Below are positions 1 through 8,862 of a DNA stretch of 13,078 nucleotides, piece after piece. Positions within the stretch are counted from its first letter, which is position 1, and each line of letters starts with the position of its first letter. The notes under the pieces are model-generated. The model was not told the origin of the DNA, made no database searches, and saw only the letters and a list, made by a program, of their open reading frames with translations. The DNA comes from Cyanobacteria bacterium M_surface_7_m2_040 (GTDB taxonomy: Bacteria; Cyanobacteriota; Cyanobacteriia; PCC-6307; Cyanobiaceae). The position numbers were made by a program, and so were the translations under genes. The stretch is taken from the NCBI GenBank assembly GCA_016882555.1, contig VGPQ01000005.1:1-13078 (forward strand), written 5' to 3'.

Positions 1-649
1 GCCGGCAGCGGGCCGCCAGCTCAACACCAGCGATCAGCGGGCAGCGATCGGGGAGCAGCTGGGCCTGAATTTCAGCGCCCGTGCTGAGCTGCCGATCCAG
101 GCGTTCGTGGCGCCGCATCTGCTGCATCAGGGCGTCGTGCTCGATCGCCACGGCGGTGAGATCCGCCACCAGCTGCACATGCCGGCGGTGCACCTCGCTC
201 CAGCTGAACCCGGGCCGTGCGCTGAACACGTAAAGACGGCCGCGGGCCTGGCCGCGGCAGGCAATGGTGGTGGCAAACAGCTGGGCCGACGGCAACGCAC
301 GGGCCACCCGGGCATCCAGAAAACGGGTGAGGGCCTCCTCACCGTTCAGGCTCAACAGCTCGCGATCCTCAATGGCCGCGAGCTGGCGCAGCACCTCAGC
401 GCAGCGGTCGCCGGCGGTGGCCTGAAGCTGTTCGCGCCAGAGCCGCCTGTCGTCATGAAACACCAGCAGCAGGGCACCCTCGCCCTCGACCAGCCGCATC
501 GTGAGCAGCGGCACCAGCTCGAGGAAGCGGGCCAGGTTGGTGAAGCTGCGCAGGCCGAACGCCAACGACACCAGCAGGTCCTGGTTGCGGCGCTGCTCCT
601 TGCTGAGGCTGTCGAGGAGTTGGCGCAGGGATTCTGAGGCCGTCCACAC
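1..649 (-). CDS. rsbU: RsbU/SpoIIE-type PP2C serine/threonine phosphatase, N-terminal 216 codons (3' end outside window)
   Basis: Uninterrupted minus-strand frame from a GTG at 649-647 to the left edge. It begins MWTASESLRQLLDSLSKEQ. Residues of about 20-175 resemble a GAF-like sensory region (LVSLAFGLRSFTNLARFLEL, later GRLYVFSARPGFSW). The last visible part, ERLDRQLSTGAEIQAQLLP, is the helix that opens SpoIIE/RsbU PP2C domains (pattern Q-L-x3-x-x-IQ-x-x-LLP). The metal-binding catalytic residues lie outside the window. Family members dephosphorylate anti-anti-sigma factors and so release a sigma factor or another partner; which partner applies here is unknown. The gene follows ftsY by 66 bp on the same strand, so it may be the tail of the nusB-ftsY unit. 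No clear Shine-Dalgarno is seen. A TTG five codons upstream (664) is an alternative start. Family call is fairly sure, exact start is not. Confidence 0.82.
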   Translation of the reverse strand, partial: MWTASESLRQLLDSLSKEQRRNQDLLVSLAFGLRSFTNLARFLELVPLLTMRLVEGEGALLLVFHDDRRLWREQLQATAGDRCAEVLRQLAAIEDRELLSLNGEEALTRFLDARVARALPSAQLFATTIACRGQARGRLYVFSARPGFSWSEVHRRHVQLVADLTAVAIEHDALMQQMRRHERLDRQLSTGAEIQAQLLPDRCPLIAGVELAARCR

Positions 650-715
650 GGCGCCCAGCCGCAAGGACCCGCAGAGTAGCGACGGTTGCCGGGATCAGCC
701 CGCACGCCGTGGGCT

Positions 716-2254
716 TCAGCCAGCCAACAACGCCTCGACGAACTCGAAGCTGTTGAACGGCCGCAGGTCGCGAATGCCTTCGCCAGCGCCGATGAAGCGG
801 ATGGGCAGTCCCGCCTCCGAGGCCACCGCCAGGGCAACGCCACCGCGGGCACTGCCATCGAGTTTGGTGAGCACCACGCCGGTGAGACCGGCAGCGCTGG
901 CAAAGGCCATGGCCTGTTTGAGACCGTTCTGGCCCTGGCTGGCATCGAGCACCAACAGCGACTCGACCACCGCATCGGGTGCCAGCTTGTCGACGATGCG
1001 CCGCACCTTGGCCAGCTCTTCCATCAGATTGTGTTTGGTTTGCAGGCGACCGGCCGTGTCGACCAGCACCAGCTCGGTGCCCTTGGCCTGGGCGGCGCCG
1101 ATGGCGTCGTAAACGACGGCGGCCGGGTCGGCATTGGCGCTGGGGTTGGCGATCACCGGCACGCCGCTGCGATCACCCCACACCTGAACCTGCTGCACGG
1201 CAGCGGCACGGAAGGTGTCGGCGGCGGCGATCAGAGCGCTGTAACCGCTGCGCACCGCCAGATTGGCCAGCTTGCCGAGGGTGGTGGTCTTGCCAACGCC
1301 GTTGACTCCCACCATCAGCCACACGTTGAGACGGCCGCGCTCGGGTGCGAGAAGGGGCTGGCCGCAGCGGCTGATCGGCGCTTCCAAGAGGCCTCGCAGC
1401 TGCTCCTTAAGAAAGCGCAGGCCCTCGGCCGGATCGACCACCTCGATGTTGAGGCGCTTGCGCAGGGCCTCCAGCACCTGATCGGTGGCCTTCACACCCA
1501 CATCGGCCCGCAACAGGATCGTCTCGAGTTCATCGAGGGTTTCCGGGGAGAGGGGATCGTCGCCGAGGTTGTCGAGCAGCTGGGTGACAAACCCCTGGCG
1601 GGTCTTCTCCAGACCCTGACGCAGCCGCGACAGCCAGTCGATCTCCTCCAGGGAGACCTGATCGACCCGCTTGCCCTGGGCCGCCAGCACCTCGGCCGAC
1701 CAGGTGAAGGCCTCGTCAAACGCGCCAAGCTGCGGCTCCTCCTGGGCCTCGACAGGGGCCGCGGCCGGCGTAGACCCTGCGGTCGGGGTGAGGGGCTGGG
1801 CGACAGGCTCCTCAGCGATGAGCGCCTGTTGACGTTCAGCGCGCTGCGCGGCCGCCTGCTCCAACAACGACAGACCGGGCTGCGCTGGCAGGTCAGATTG
1901 GGGCTCGGGCCCAGGCTCAGCAGGGACCGGGGCAACGGGTTCAGCAGCAACGGGTTCAGCGGCGACCGCTTCGCTGGCTACGGGTGCGGCAACAGCCGGT
2001 TCGGGCTCAGCTTTGGCCGCCTGCTGCTGGGCCTTGAGACGGGCATAGGCTTCGCGGGCCCAGGCCAGGGTGTCGGTGTCGACGGCCGCAGTGCCAGTGG
2101 ATGTTGGGGCGTCAGAAGCTGTGTCAGCGGGTGCCGGTGCAGATGGCTGTTGGGCAGTGGCATCGCTGGCTGGGGACTGCGGAGCCTCAGCCTCCTGAAG
2201 GGAAGGTTCGGCTGCCTGCTCGGCGGCGGTGCGATTGAACCAGTCGTAAACCAT
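716..2254 (-). CDS. ftsY: Signal recognition particle receptor FtsY (SRP GTPase)
   Basis: 512 aa. FtsY is the membrane-associated SRP receptor: it pairs with Ffh through twin GTPase domains and delivers ribosomes making membrane proteins to the Sec translocon (in cyanobacteria possibly at both plasma and thylakoid membranes). The NG domain is complete. The helical N domain covers about 203-300. The P-loop GVNGVGKT is at 316-323, DTFRA at 346-350, DTAGR at 399-403, TKLDG at 463-467 and the closing GAGEGIRDLRPF at 489-500. Residues 1-200 form a long Ala/Pro/Glu-rich, low-complexity acidic A region that begins MVYDWFNR, an aromatic/basic tip that could touch lipid. It includes two AEPVA units encoded by a 15-bp tandem repeat. 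The ATG at 2254 lies 15 bp after the nusB stop, implying co-transcription. No strong ribosome-binding site is visible. The family call is secure. Confidence 0.97.
   Translation of the reverse strand: MVYDWFNRTAAEQAAEPSLQEAEAPQSPASDATAQQPSAPAPADTASDAPTSTGTAAVDTDTLAWAREAYARLKAQQQAAKAEPEPAVAAPVASEAVAAEPVAAEPVAPVPAEPGPEPQSDLPAQPGLSLLEQAAAQRAERQQALIAEEPVAQPLTPTAGSTPAAAPVEAQEEPQLGAFDEAFTWSAEVLAAQGKRVDQVSLEEIDWLSRLRQGLEKTRQGFVTQLLDNLGDDPLSPETLDELETILLRADVGVKATDQVLEALRKRLNIEVVDPAEGLRFLKEQLRGLLEAPISRCGQPLLAPERGRLNVWLMVGVNGVGKTTTLGKLANLAVRSGYSALIAAADTFRAAAVQQVQVWGDRSGVPVIANPSANADPAAVVYDAIGAAQAKGTELVLVDTAGRLQTKHNLMEELAKVRRIVDKLAPDAVVESLLVLDASQGQNGLKQAMAFASAAGLTGVVLTKLDGSARGGVALAVASEAGLPIRFIGAGEGIRDLRPFNSFEFVEALLAG
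1932..1961. repeat. 15-bp tandem repeat, two copies, inside the ftsY N-terminal region
   Basis: GCAACGGGTTCAGCA (1932-1946) is followed directly by GCAACGGGTTCAGCG (1947-1961), differing only in the last base. On the coding strand it encodes repeated Ala-Glu-Pro-Val-Ala units in the disordered acidic part of FtsY. The length is a multiple of three, so a gain or loss of a unit by slippage would stay in frame. Confidence 0.85.
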
Positions 2255-2269
2255 GGCCGGAAAACCCGC

Positions 2270-2923
2270 TCAGACCCTTGGTGCCGCTGAGGTGAGCCGG
2301 CGCAGGACGCCATGGATCATGCGGCGTCCCTGCTCATCGCTGTAGCGATGGGCGAGTTCGACGGCTTCATTGCAGGTGACCGCCGCCGGTGTGCCGAAGC
2401 TCTCAAGGTCGACAGCGGCAAGGCGCAAAATGTCGCGATCGATGCGGGGCAGGCGCATCAGTCGCCAGCCCTCCATGACCTGATCGAGGCGCTGATCAAT
2501 CTGCTCCCGGTTCTGCAGCACGGCCCGCGCCCGGGCAATGGCATCGCGGCGCACCTCGGGCTGATCGGCCAGCAGCAGCAGGCGCGGCAACTCAAGGCCG
2601 GCCGACAGGCGGTTGAGCGCCAACTCCGCCAGCGCAAGGCCGCCGCGGAGGTGCTCACGCACGGTCGCAACCTGCTGGGCCTCTCCGGCATCGCGCAATT
2701 CACTGTCAAGCAGCTGCTGCTGGGCGTTCTGGAGATCGTCGGCCGAACGGTCGAGGGCCTCGCGCACGTGCTCCTGCAGGCCAGACAGCGCCCGCTGCAA
2801 CAGATCGATCATGGTGCTGTCGGCCAGCTCTCGTTGGACTGCAGACGCCTGAGGTCCATCGCGATCGCTGATCTGACCCAGCATCAGCAGGGCCAGTTCG
2901 CGGGCCAGTGTTCGACTCTGCAT
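2270..2923 (-). CDS. nusB: Transcription antitermination factor NusB
   Basis: 217 aa, longer than the roughly 140-aa E. coli protein but, as I recall, usual for cyanobacteria, which carry an inserted N-terminal helical stretch. NusB binds boxA RNA together with NusE (ribosomal protein S10) and supports antitermination on rRNA operons. The start MQSRTLARELALLML is the usual first helix. The C-terminal half has the family signature: RIDRDILRLAAVDL at 160-173, then VTCNEAVELAHRYS at 182-195 and GRRMIHGVLRRL at 199-210. The middle (about 30-150) is helical and charged. Its ATG (2923-2921) shares one base with the stop of the upstream DUF502 gene (TGATG), with no Shine-Dalgarno of its own, which suggests translational coupling. 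ftsY follows after 15 bp. Confidence 0.95.
   Translation of the reverse strand: MQSRTLARELALLMLGQISDRDGPQASAVQRELADSTMIDLLQRALSGLQEHVREALDRSADDLQNAQQQLLDSELRDAGEAQQVATVREHLRGGLALAELALNRLSAGLELPRLLLLADQPEVRRDAIARARAVLQNREQIDQRLDQVMEGWRLMRLPRIDRDILRLAAVDLESFGTPAAVTCNEAVELAHRYSDEQGRRMIHGVLRRLTSAAPRV
2861..2868. repeat. HIP1 octamer GCGATCGC (copy 1)
   Basis: Exact copy of the cyanobacterial highly iterated palindrome, within nusB. Confidence 0.75.
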
Positions 2924-3651
2924 CAGGAGAGCTGGGGAGCGCGCAACTGGGCCAGCAGGCTGGAGAAGCTGCGGTTGGACACGGGTTCACGATCATCGGG
3001 ACTGACAATGCCGGCCGAAATGATCGTGCGGAAGGCATCCTCCACCGAAATCTGCAGATCCCGCACCGAGCGCTCCGGCACCACCGCATACCAACCGGTG
3101 GTGGGATTCGGAGCGGTGGGGATGAACACGCTGAGCATGGTTTCGCCGAAACCGCTTTGCAACGAAGCACCGAGCTCGCCGGTGACAAAACCGAGGGCAT
3201 ACAGCCCCTCACGCGGGTATTCGACCAGCACCACCCGCCGAAAACGGCTGGAATTGCTCTGCAGAAAAGTTTCCAGCAGCTGCTTGAGGGTCTTGTAGAC
3301 GGAGCCCGCCAGGGGAATGCGCAGCAGCGTTCCCTCGCCGAATTCGAGCAGCCAGCGGCCCACGATGTTGCGGGCCATCAGACCGATCAGCAGGATGCCC
3401 AGCAGTGGCACCAGCAGACCGACCCCCAGGTTGATCAGTTCCTGCAACACCGGATTGAGGGTGTTGAAAGGATTGAACTGCTTGGGAATCGATGTCAAAA
3501 AAGCCAGCACAAAACGGCTGACAGTGGTGGCCAACCAGATCGTGGTGGCCAGTGGAATCACCACCAGCAGGCCGGCGATCAGATCATTCTTGAGATCCTG
3601 CTGAAGGCGATCGCCCAAAGCATCGTCGGGTCTAGGGCTGGAGGGCACCAC
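2923..3651 (-). CDS. DUF502 family integral membrane protein
   Basis: 242 aa. It matches the DUF502 family (Pfam PF04367), found in bacteria and, in plants, as the LIKE-COV/COV1 proteins; no biochemical role is established. Two transmembrane segments lie at about 24-46 (IAGLLVVIPLATTIWLATTV) and 73-93 (INLGVGLLVPLLGILLIGLM), joined by a loop rich in Asn and Pro. The C-terminal soluble part carries the family motifs RIPLAGSVYKTLKQ (111-124) and FIPTAPNPTTGW (176-187). The start is GTG at 3651, preceded by AGGGA seven bases upstream. Upstream of it in frame there is only an ATT and then a TAA stop, so the N-terminus is well bounded. Its stop overlaps the nusB start by one base, tying it to nusB-ftsY. 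Confidence 0.9.
   Translation of the reverse strand: MVPSSPRPDDALGDRLQQDLKNDLIAGLLVVIPLATTIWLATTVSRFVLAFLTSIPKQFNPFNTLNPVLQELINLGVGLLVPLLGILLIGLMARNIVGRWLLEFGEGTLLRIPLAGSVYKTLKQLLETFLQSNSSRFRRVVLVEYPREGLYALGFVTGELGASLQSGFGETMLSVFIPTAPNPTTGWYAVVPERSVRDLQISVEDAFRTIISAGIVSPDDREPVSNRSFSSLLAQLRAPQLS
3607..3614. repeat. HIP1 octamer GCGATCGC (copy 2)
   Basis: Exact copy, near the 5' end of the DUF502 gene. Confidence 0.75.
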
Positions 3652-3658
3652 CTGAAAA

Positions 3659-3663
3659 TCCCT
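3659..3663 (-). promoter_or_regulatory. Putative ribosome-binding site for the DUF502 gene
   Basis: The minus strand reads AGGGA, then a 7-base spacer (TTTTCAG), then GTG at 3651. It is one of the few recognisable Shine-Dalgarno-like sites in the window. It supports the GTG at 3651 over the second GTG directly after it, for which the spacer would be 10 bases. Confidence 0.4.
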
Positions 3664-3707
3664 GCTGCGCCATGTGGAACCAATGGCAACTTAGCCAGGC
3701 ACCGGCA

Positions 3708-3731
3708 CACCCCTGCCCATCGGCAGGGGTG
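3708..3731 (-). terminator. Perfect 10-bp stem / 4-nt loop hairpin after the HpsJ-family gene; possible terminator or processing element
   Basis: CACCCCTGCC (3708-3717), loop CATC, then GGCAGGGGTG (3722-3731): a perfect, GC-rich inverted repeat. On the minus strand it begins 9 nt after the stop codon of the HpsJ-family gene and lies 56 nt before the DUF502 start. No U-tract follows in the minus direction, so it is not a textbook intrinsic terminator. Partial termination, an mRNA 3'-end stabiliser or a protein site are alternatives. Structure is certain, function is inferred. Confidence 0.5.
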
Positions 3732-3740
3732 GGATGACCG

Positions 3741-4394
3741 TCACAGCAGGGCGACCAAGGCGATCAACACAAAGGCCACCAGCAGCACCACCGCGCTCAG
3801 GGTGCCGCCGATGCGGCGCTGGTTCACCGTGATGTCGCGGGCCTTGCGCTGTTGGCTGAGTTGATCTTCGGCCCGTTTCACCTGGCGAGACATCAGCTGC
3901 TTGACCAGCTCACGCTTCTGCTCGGGGCTGGCCTTGGCGGGCAGTTGGCCGGCCTGTTCAGCCTGCTGAACCAGCTGATCGAGGGCTTCGGGACTGGCGG
4001 CAGCAAGCTGGGAGCGCATCATCTCCACCTGAGCCGAGCCCGCCTGAAGCTGCTGATCGGCCTGGTCCACCAGGGCACGATCACCACTGATCGACACCGG
4101 CACCGCCACCAGCAGGGCCAGGGCCAACAGGATGCTGAGCACCCCGGTGGTGATCTTGAGCGCGGTGCGCTCCTGCAGCGACTCCAGACGGGAGGCCAAC
4201 AGCATCAGCACCAGACCCACCAGGGCCATGGGTGCCTGGCTCACCAACACCTGCACGAACAGCTGCCGGTAGCTCTCCTCACCCCAGTTCCAGCCGCTGA
4301 GCAGCACGGAAAGCTGCAGACCGAGCAGCACCACCAAGGTGATGCCGATCCAACGCAGCACAGGGACCAGACGACCGGAGGATGCAGTGCTCAC
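3741..4394 (-). CDS. HpsJ-family membrane protein (four predicted transmembrane segments, central coiled-coil-like region)
   Basis: 217 aa from the GTG at 4394 (M-STASSGRLVPVLRWIG). Hydrophobic spans lie at about 13-33, 51-68, 80-101 and 196-216. Between the third and fourth is a roughly 90-residue charged, Gln/Glu/Lys-rich, helical region (104-188; for example LDQLVQQAEQAGQLP and KRAEDQLSQQRKARD) that could form a coiled coil in the periplasm or cytoplasm. Overall pattern and the NQRRIGGT motif before the last span match what I remember of cyanobacterial proteins labelled HpsJ family. HpsJ was named from hormogonium polysaccharide work in Nostoc; a unicellular relative need not share that role. 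The frame stays open up to an ATG at 4574, but that extension overlaps queG in antisense and looks non-genuine. The gene heads block A, divergent from queG. Confidence 0.72.
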   Translation of the reverse strand: MSTASSGRLVPVLRWIGITLVVLLGLQLSVLLSGWNWGEESYRQLFVQVLVSQAPMALVGLVLMLLASRLESLQERTALKITTGVLSILLALALLVAVPVSISGDRALVDQADQQLQAGSAQVEMMRSQLAAASPEALDQLVQQAEQAGQLPAKASPEQKRELVKQLMSRQVKRAEDQLSQQRKARDITVNQRRIGGTLSAVVLLVAFVLIALVALL

Positions 4395-4434
4395 GAGCGA
4401 CTCAAAGCAGACTGATAGCGGTCGCACTGTACGG
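4395..4434. promoter_or_regulatory. 40-bp divergent intergenic region between the HpsJ-family gene and queG
   Basis: If both GTG starts are right, only 40 bp separate the two start codons. On the minus strand TACAGT (4431-4426) fits the loose cyanobacterial -10 pattern TAnnnT and lies about 31 nt before the HpsJ-family start. No comparable -10 is seen for queG in the gap, so its promoter would lie inside the HpsJ-family coding sequence. No clear -35 or Shine-Dalgarno is seen for either. Prediction from spacing and one weak motif only. Confidence 0.3.
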
Positions 4435-5388
4435 GTGACAGGCAGCTCTGCCAGAACCGGGGCAACCGATCGTGAAGCCCTCGCCGCGTCGCTCAAGCAG
4501 CAGGCGAAGCAGCGCGGATTCAACCCGGTGGGCATCGCCGCGATCGCGGCCAGCAGCCGCCTGCACCTGCGCACAGCGGCCCTGGAACGGTGGCTGGCCG
4601 CGGGCCATCAGGCGCAGATGGGCTGGATGGCGGATCCCCGCAGGCGTCAGATCGAAGCGCTGCTGCCCGGGGTGCGCAGTGTGCTCGCCGTGGGGCTCCA
4701 CCATTACATCAACGTGCAGCGGCAGCCGGGGGCCCTGGCGGTGGCCCGTTACGGCTGGGGTCGCGACTATCACCGCGTGATCGATCAGCGCCTGCGCCAA
4801 CTGGGCCGCTGGTTGGAGCAGGCATGCCCTGGAGTGCGCTGGCGGGCCTGTGTCGACAGCGCTCCGCTGATGGACAAGGCCTGGGCCGAGGAGGCGGGCC
4901 TCGGCTGGATCGGCAAGCACAGCAACCTGATCAACCGGGACCAGGGCTCATGGCTGCTGCTGGGCCACCTGCTGATGACGGTTGAGCTGCCGGCCGACCA
5001 ACCCGCCGAACCCCTCTGCGGCAGCTGCAACGCCTGCATCGACGCCTGCCCCACCGGCGCCATCGTCGAACCGTTTGTGGTCGACAGCCGCCGCTGCATC
5101 GCTTTTCACACGATTGAAAACCGGGACACCGAGCTGCCAGCGTCGATCACCCGGGCGATGGCCCCCTGGGTGGCCGGTTGCGACATCTGCCAAGAGGTCT
5201 GCCCCTGGAACCGCGCCCCAGCCAGCAGCACGGATGCGGATCTGCAACCGCGGCCCTGGCTGCTCAACCTGCAGGCCGAGACGGCGCTGGGTTGGAGTGA
5301 TCAGACCTGGGACACCCTGCTGCGCGCCTCAGCCCTGCGCCGCATCAAACCGGCCCAGTGGCGGCGCAACATTCGCTCCCTAGGCTGA
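4435..5388 (+). CDS. queG: Epoxyqueuosine reductase QueG (short form)
   Basis: 317 aa from GTG 4435. QueG is a cobalamin- and Fe-S-dependent cytoplasmic enzyme that reduces epoxyqueuosine to queuosine at the wobble base of GUN-anticodon tRNAs, the last step of the pathway. Eight cysteines fit two [4Fe-4S] clusters: C195, C198, C201, C205 (CGSCNACIDACP), C221, then C249, C252, C256 (CDICQEVCPWN). The active-site segment CVDSAPLMDKAWAEEAG starts at 139; D141 fits the aspartate proposed as proton donor in this family. The C-terminal HEAT-like repeat region of the longer E. coli and Bacillus enzymes (about 380 aa) is missing: the protein ends about 60 residues after the last cluster. An ATG at 4339 would add 32 residues that overlap the divergent gene and look unlike QueG, so the GTG is preferred. 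The start remains uncertain; the family is secure. Confidence 0.95.
   Translation: MTGSSARTGATDREALAASLKQQAKQRGFNPVGIAAIAASSRLHLRTAALERWLAAGHQAQMGWMADPRRRQIEALLPGVRSVLAVGLHHYINVQRQPGALAVARYGWGRDYHRVIDQRLRQLGRWLEQACPGVRWRACVDSAPLMDKAWAEEAGLGWIGKHSNLINRDQGSWLLLGHLLMTVELPADQPAEPLCGSCNACIDACPTGAIVEPFVVDSRRCIAFHTIENRDTELPASITRAMAPWVAGCDICQEVCPWNRAPASSTDADLQPRPWLLNLQAETALGWSDQTWDTLLRASALRRIKPAQWRRNIRSLG
4540..4547. repeat. HIP1 octamer GCGATCGC (copy 3)
   Basis: Exact copy, near the 5' end of queG, encoding part of an Ala-Ile-Ala stretch. Confidence 0.75.
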
Positions 5389-5407
5389 CGCCATCTGTCT
5401 TGAAGCC

Positions 5408-6346
5408 ATGGGGGAGCGCGTTCAGCGCCGGAAGATCACCGCTGCAGGGCGCACCGGCCTGACCTCGCTGCTGGCAGCCGGGGTGCTCAGCGCGATCTGT
5501 CTGGGGGCGCCGCAACCCGCCCAGGCGTTGGTGCCCTACGTCTACGTGCCCCGGGAACAGGAGTTGGAGGGTGCCGGTCTGGGTATCGCCCAGGCCGCAG
5601 GGCGACTGCTGCGCATGGGCCAGGCGGCGGATGCGGCGCGGCTGGCCGCCCTCACCGTGCAGCTGCTGCCCGACGACCCCCGCGGCTGGCTGCTGCTCGC
5701 TGAGGCCCAGCTGCGCAGCAACCAGACCAAAGCCGCCGGGATCACCCTCACCCGGGCCAAGCAACTCGATCCCCGCAACGCCGGCATCTGGTTTGCCGAG
5801 GGCTCGCTGGCGCTGCGCAATGGCAACCCCAAGGACGCGATCGGGCTGTTGCAGGAGGGTCTCAAGCTCGATGGCCGCAATGCCGGGGCTTACTTCGATC
5901 TGGGCAATGCCCAACTGTTAACGGGCAACAGCCGCGGCGCCCTGGCCGACTTCGAACGGGCTTCGGCCCTGCGCGCCGATTTCTGGGAAGCGATCAACAA
6001 CCAGGCCCTGGTGCTGTTTGAACAGGGAGAGCGTCAAGCGGCGCTCAACCGCTGGCGCCGGGTCCTGAAGATCAAGCCCGATGCAGCCGAACCCACCTTG
6101 GCGCTGGCGGCCGGGCTGTTTGCCCAGGGTCAGCCGAAGGAACGCGAGGAGGCGATCAAACTGGCGGGTCAGGCCCTCAATGGCGACCCCAACTATGTGT
6201 TGGAGAGCTACCAGAAGGAACAGCTCTGGGGACCGAAGCTGCGGGCGGTCACCCAGCTGCTGCTGGCCGAGCAGGAGCTGAAGCCTGTGGTGGAGCGCGC
6301 CCATGCCAACGCGTCACCCGAGGGAAACACCGAAGAAGATCTGTAG
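5408..6346 (+). CDS. Exported tetratricopeptide-repeat (TPR) protein
   Basis: 312 aa. The N-terminus has a basic region (GERVQRRK), a hydrophobic core (about 17-33) and an AQA site at 38-40 before LVPYVYVP, which reads as a Sec-type signal peptide cleaved after residue 40; the protein would act in the periplasm or thylakoid lumen. About six TPR units of 34 residues follow from about 57 to 261. The clearest are 91-124 (PRGWLLLAEAQLRSNQTKAA onward), 125-158, 159-192 (AGAYFDLGNAQLLTGN onward) and 193-226, with the usual W/Y-L-G-A-F-A-P spacing. The last 50 residues are helical with an acidic tail. TPR proteins are scaffolds for protein-protein contacts; no partner can be named. The gene begins 19 bp after queG and ends 38 bp before the topoisomerase gene, so the three are probably co-transcribed. 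No Shine-Dalgarno is apparent. Confidence 0.9.
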   Translation: MGERVQRRKITAAGRTGLTSLLAAGVLSAICLGAPQPAQALVPYVYVPREQELEGAGLGIAQAAGRLLRMGQAADAARLAALTVQLLPDDPRGWLLLAEAQLRSNQTKAAGITLTRAKQLDPRNAGIWFAEGSLALRNGNPKDAIGLLQEGLKLDGRNAGAYFDLGNAQLLTGNSRGALADFERASALRADFWEAINNQALVLFEQGERQAALNRWRRVLKIKPDAAEPTLALAAGLFAQGQPKEREEAIKLAGQALNGDPNYVLESYQKEQLWGPKLRAVTQLLLAEQELKPVVERAHANASPEGNTEEDL

Positions 6347-6384
6347 GCTGAGCGCCATCGTCTGCCCTCACGTCGCAGCACCGG

Positions 6385-8851
<2,467 letters not shown>

Positions 8852-8862
<11 letters not shown>

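Noticed and set aside
107..637. 176-codon plus-strand open frame at the left edge
   Set aside because: Shadow of the RsbU-type gene, which reads as a coherent protein on the minus strand through to the edge.
650..715. Weak hairpin (698-714) between ftsY and the RsbU-type gene as a terminator
   Set aside because: Only about four clean base pairs plus mismatches, and no U-tract.
352..975. Minus-strand open frame bridging ftsY and the RsbU-type gene
   Set aside because: Out of frame with both real genes; its Arg/Cys/Ser-rich translation is typical of an off-frame read.
686..2290. 534-codon plus-strand open frame opposite ftsY
   Set aside because: Same register artefact, mirrored from ftsY; composition is Gly/Leu/Arg-rich and without recognisable motifs.
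4339..4434. Upstream ATG start for queG (32 extra residues)
   Set aside because: The extension is antisense to the HpsJ-family start, has no likeness to QueG N-termini, and GTG 4435 gives a normal short-form protein.
4395..4574. Upstream ATG start for the HpsJ-family gene (60 extra residues)
   Set aside because: The added part is Cys/Arg-rich, not membrane-like, and is antisense to the queG coding start.
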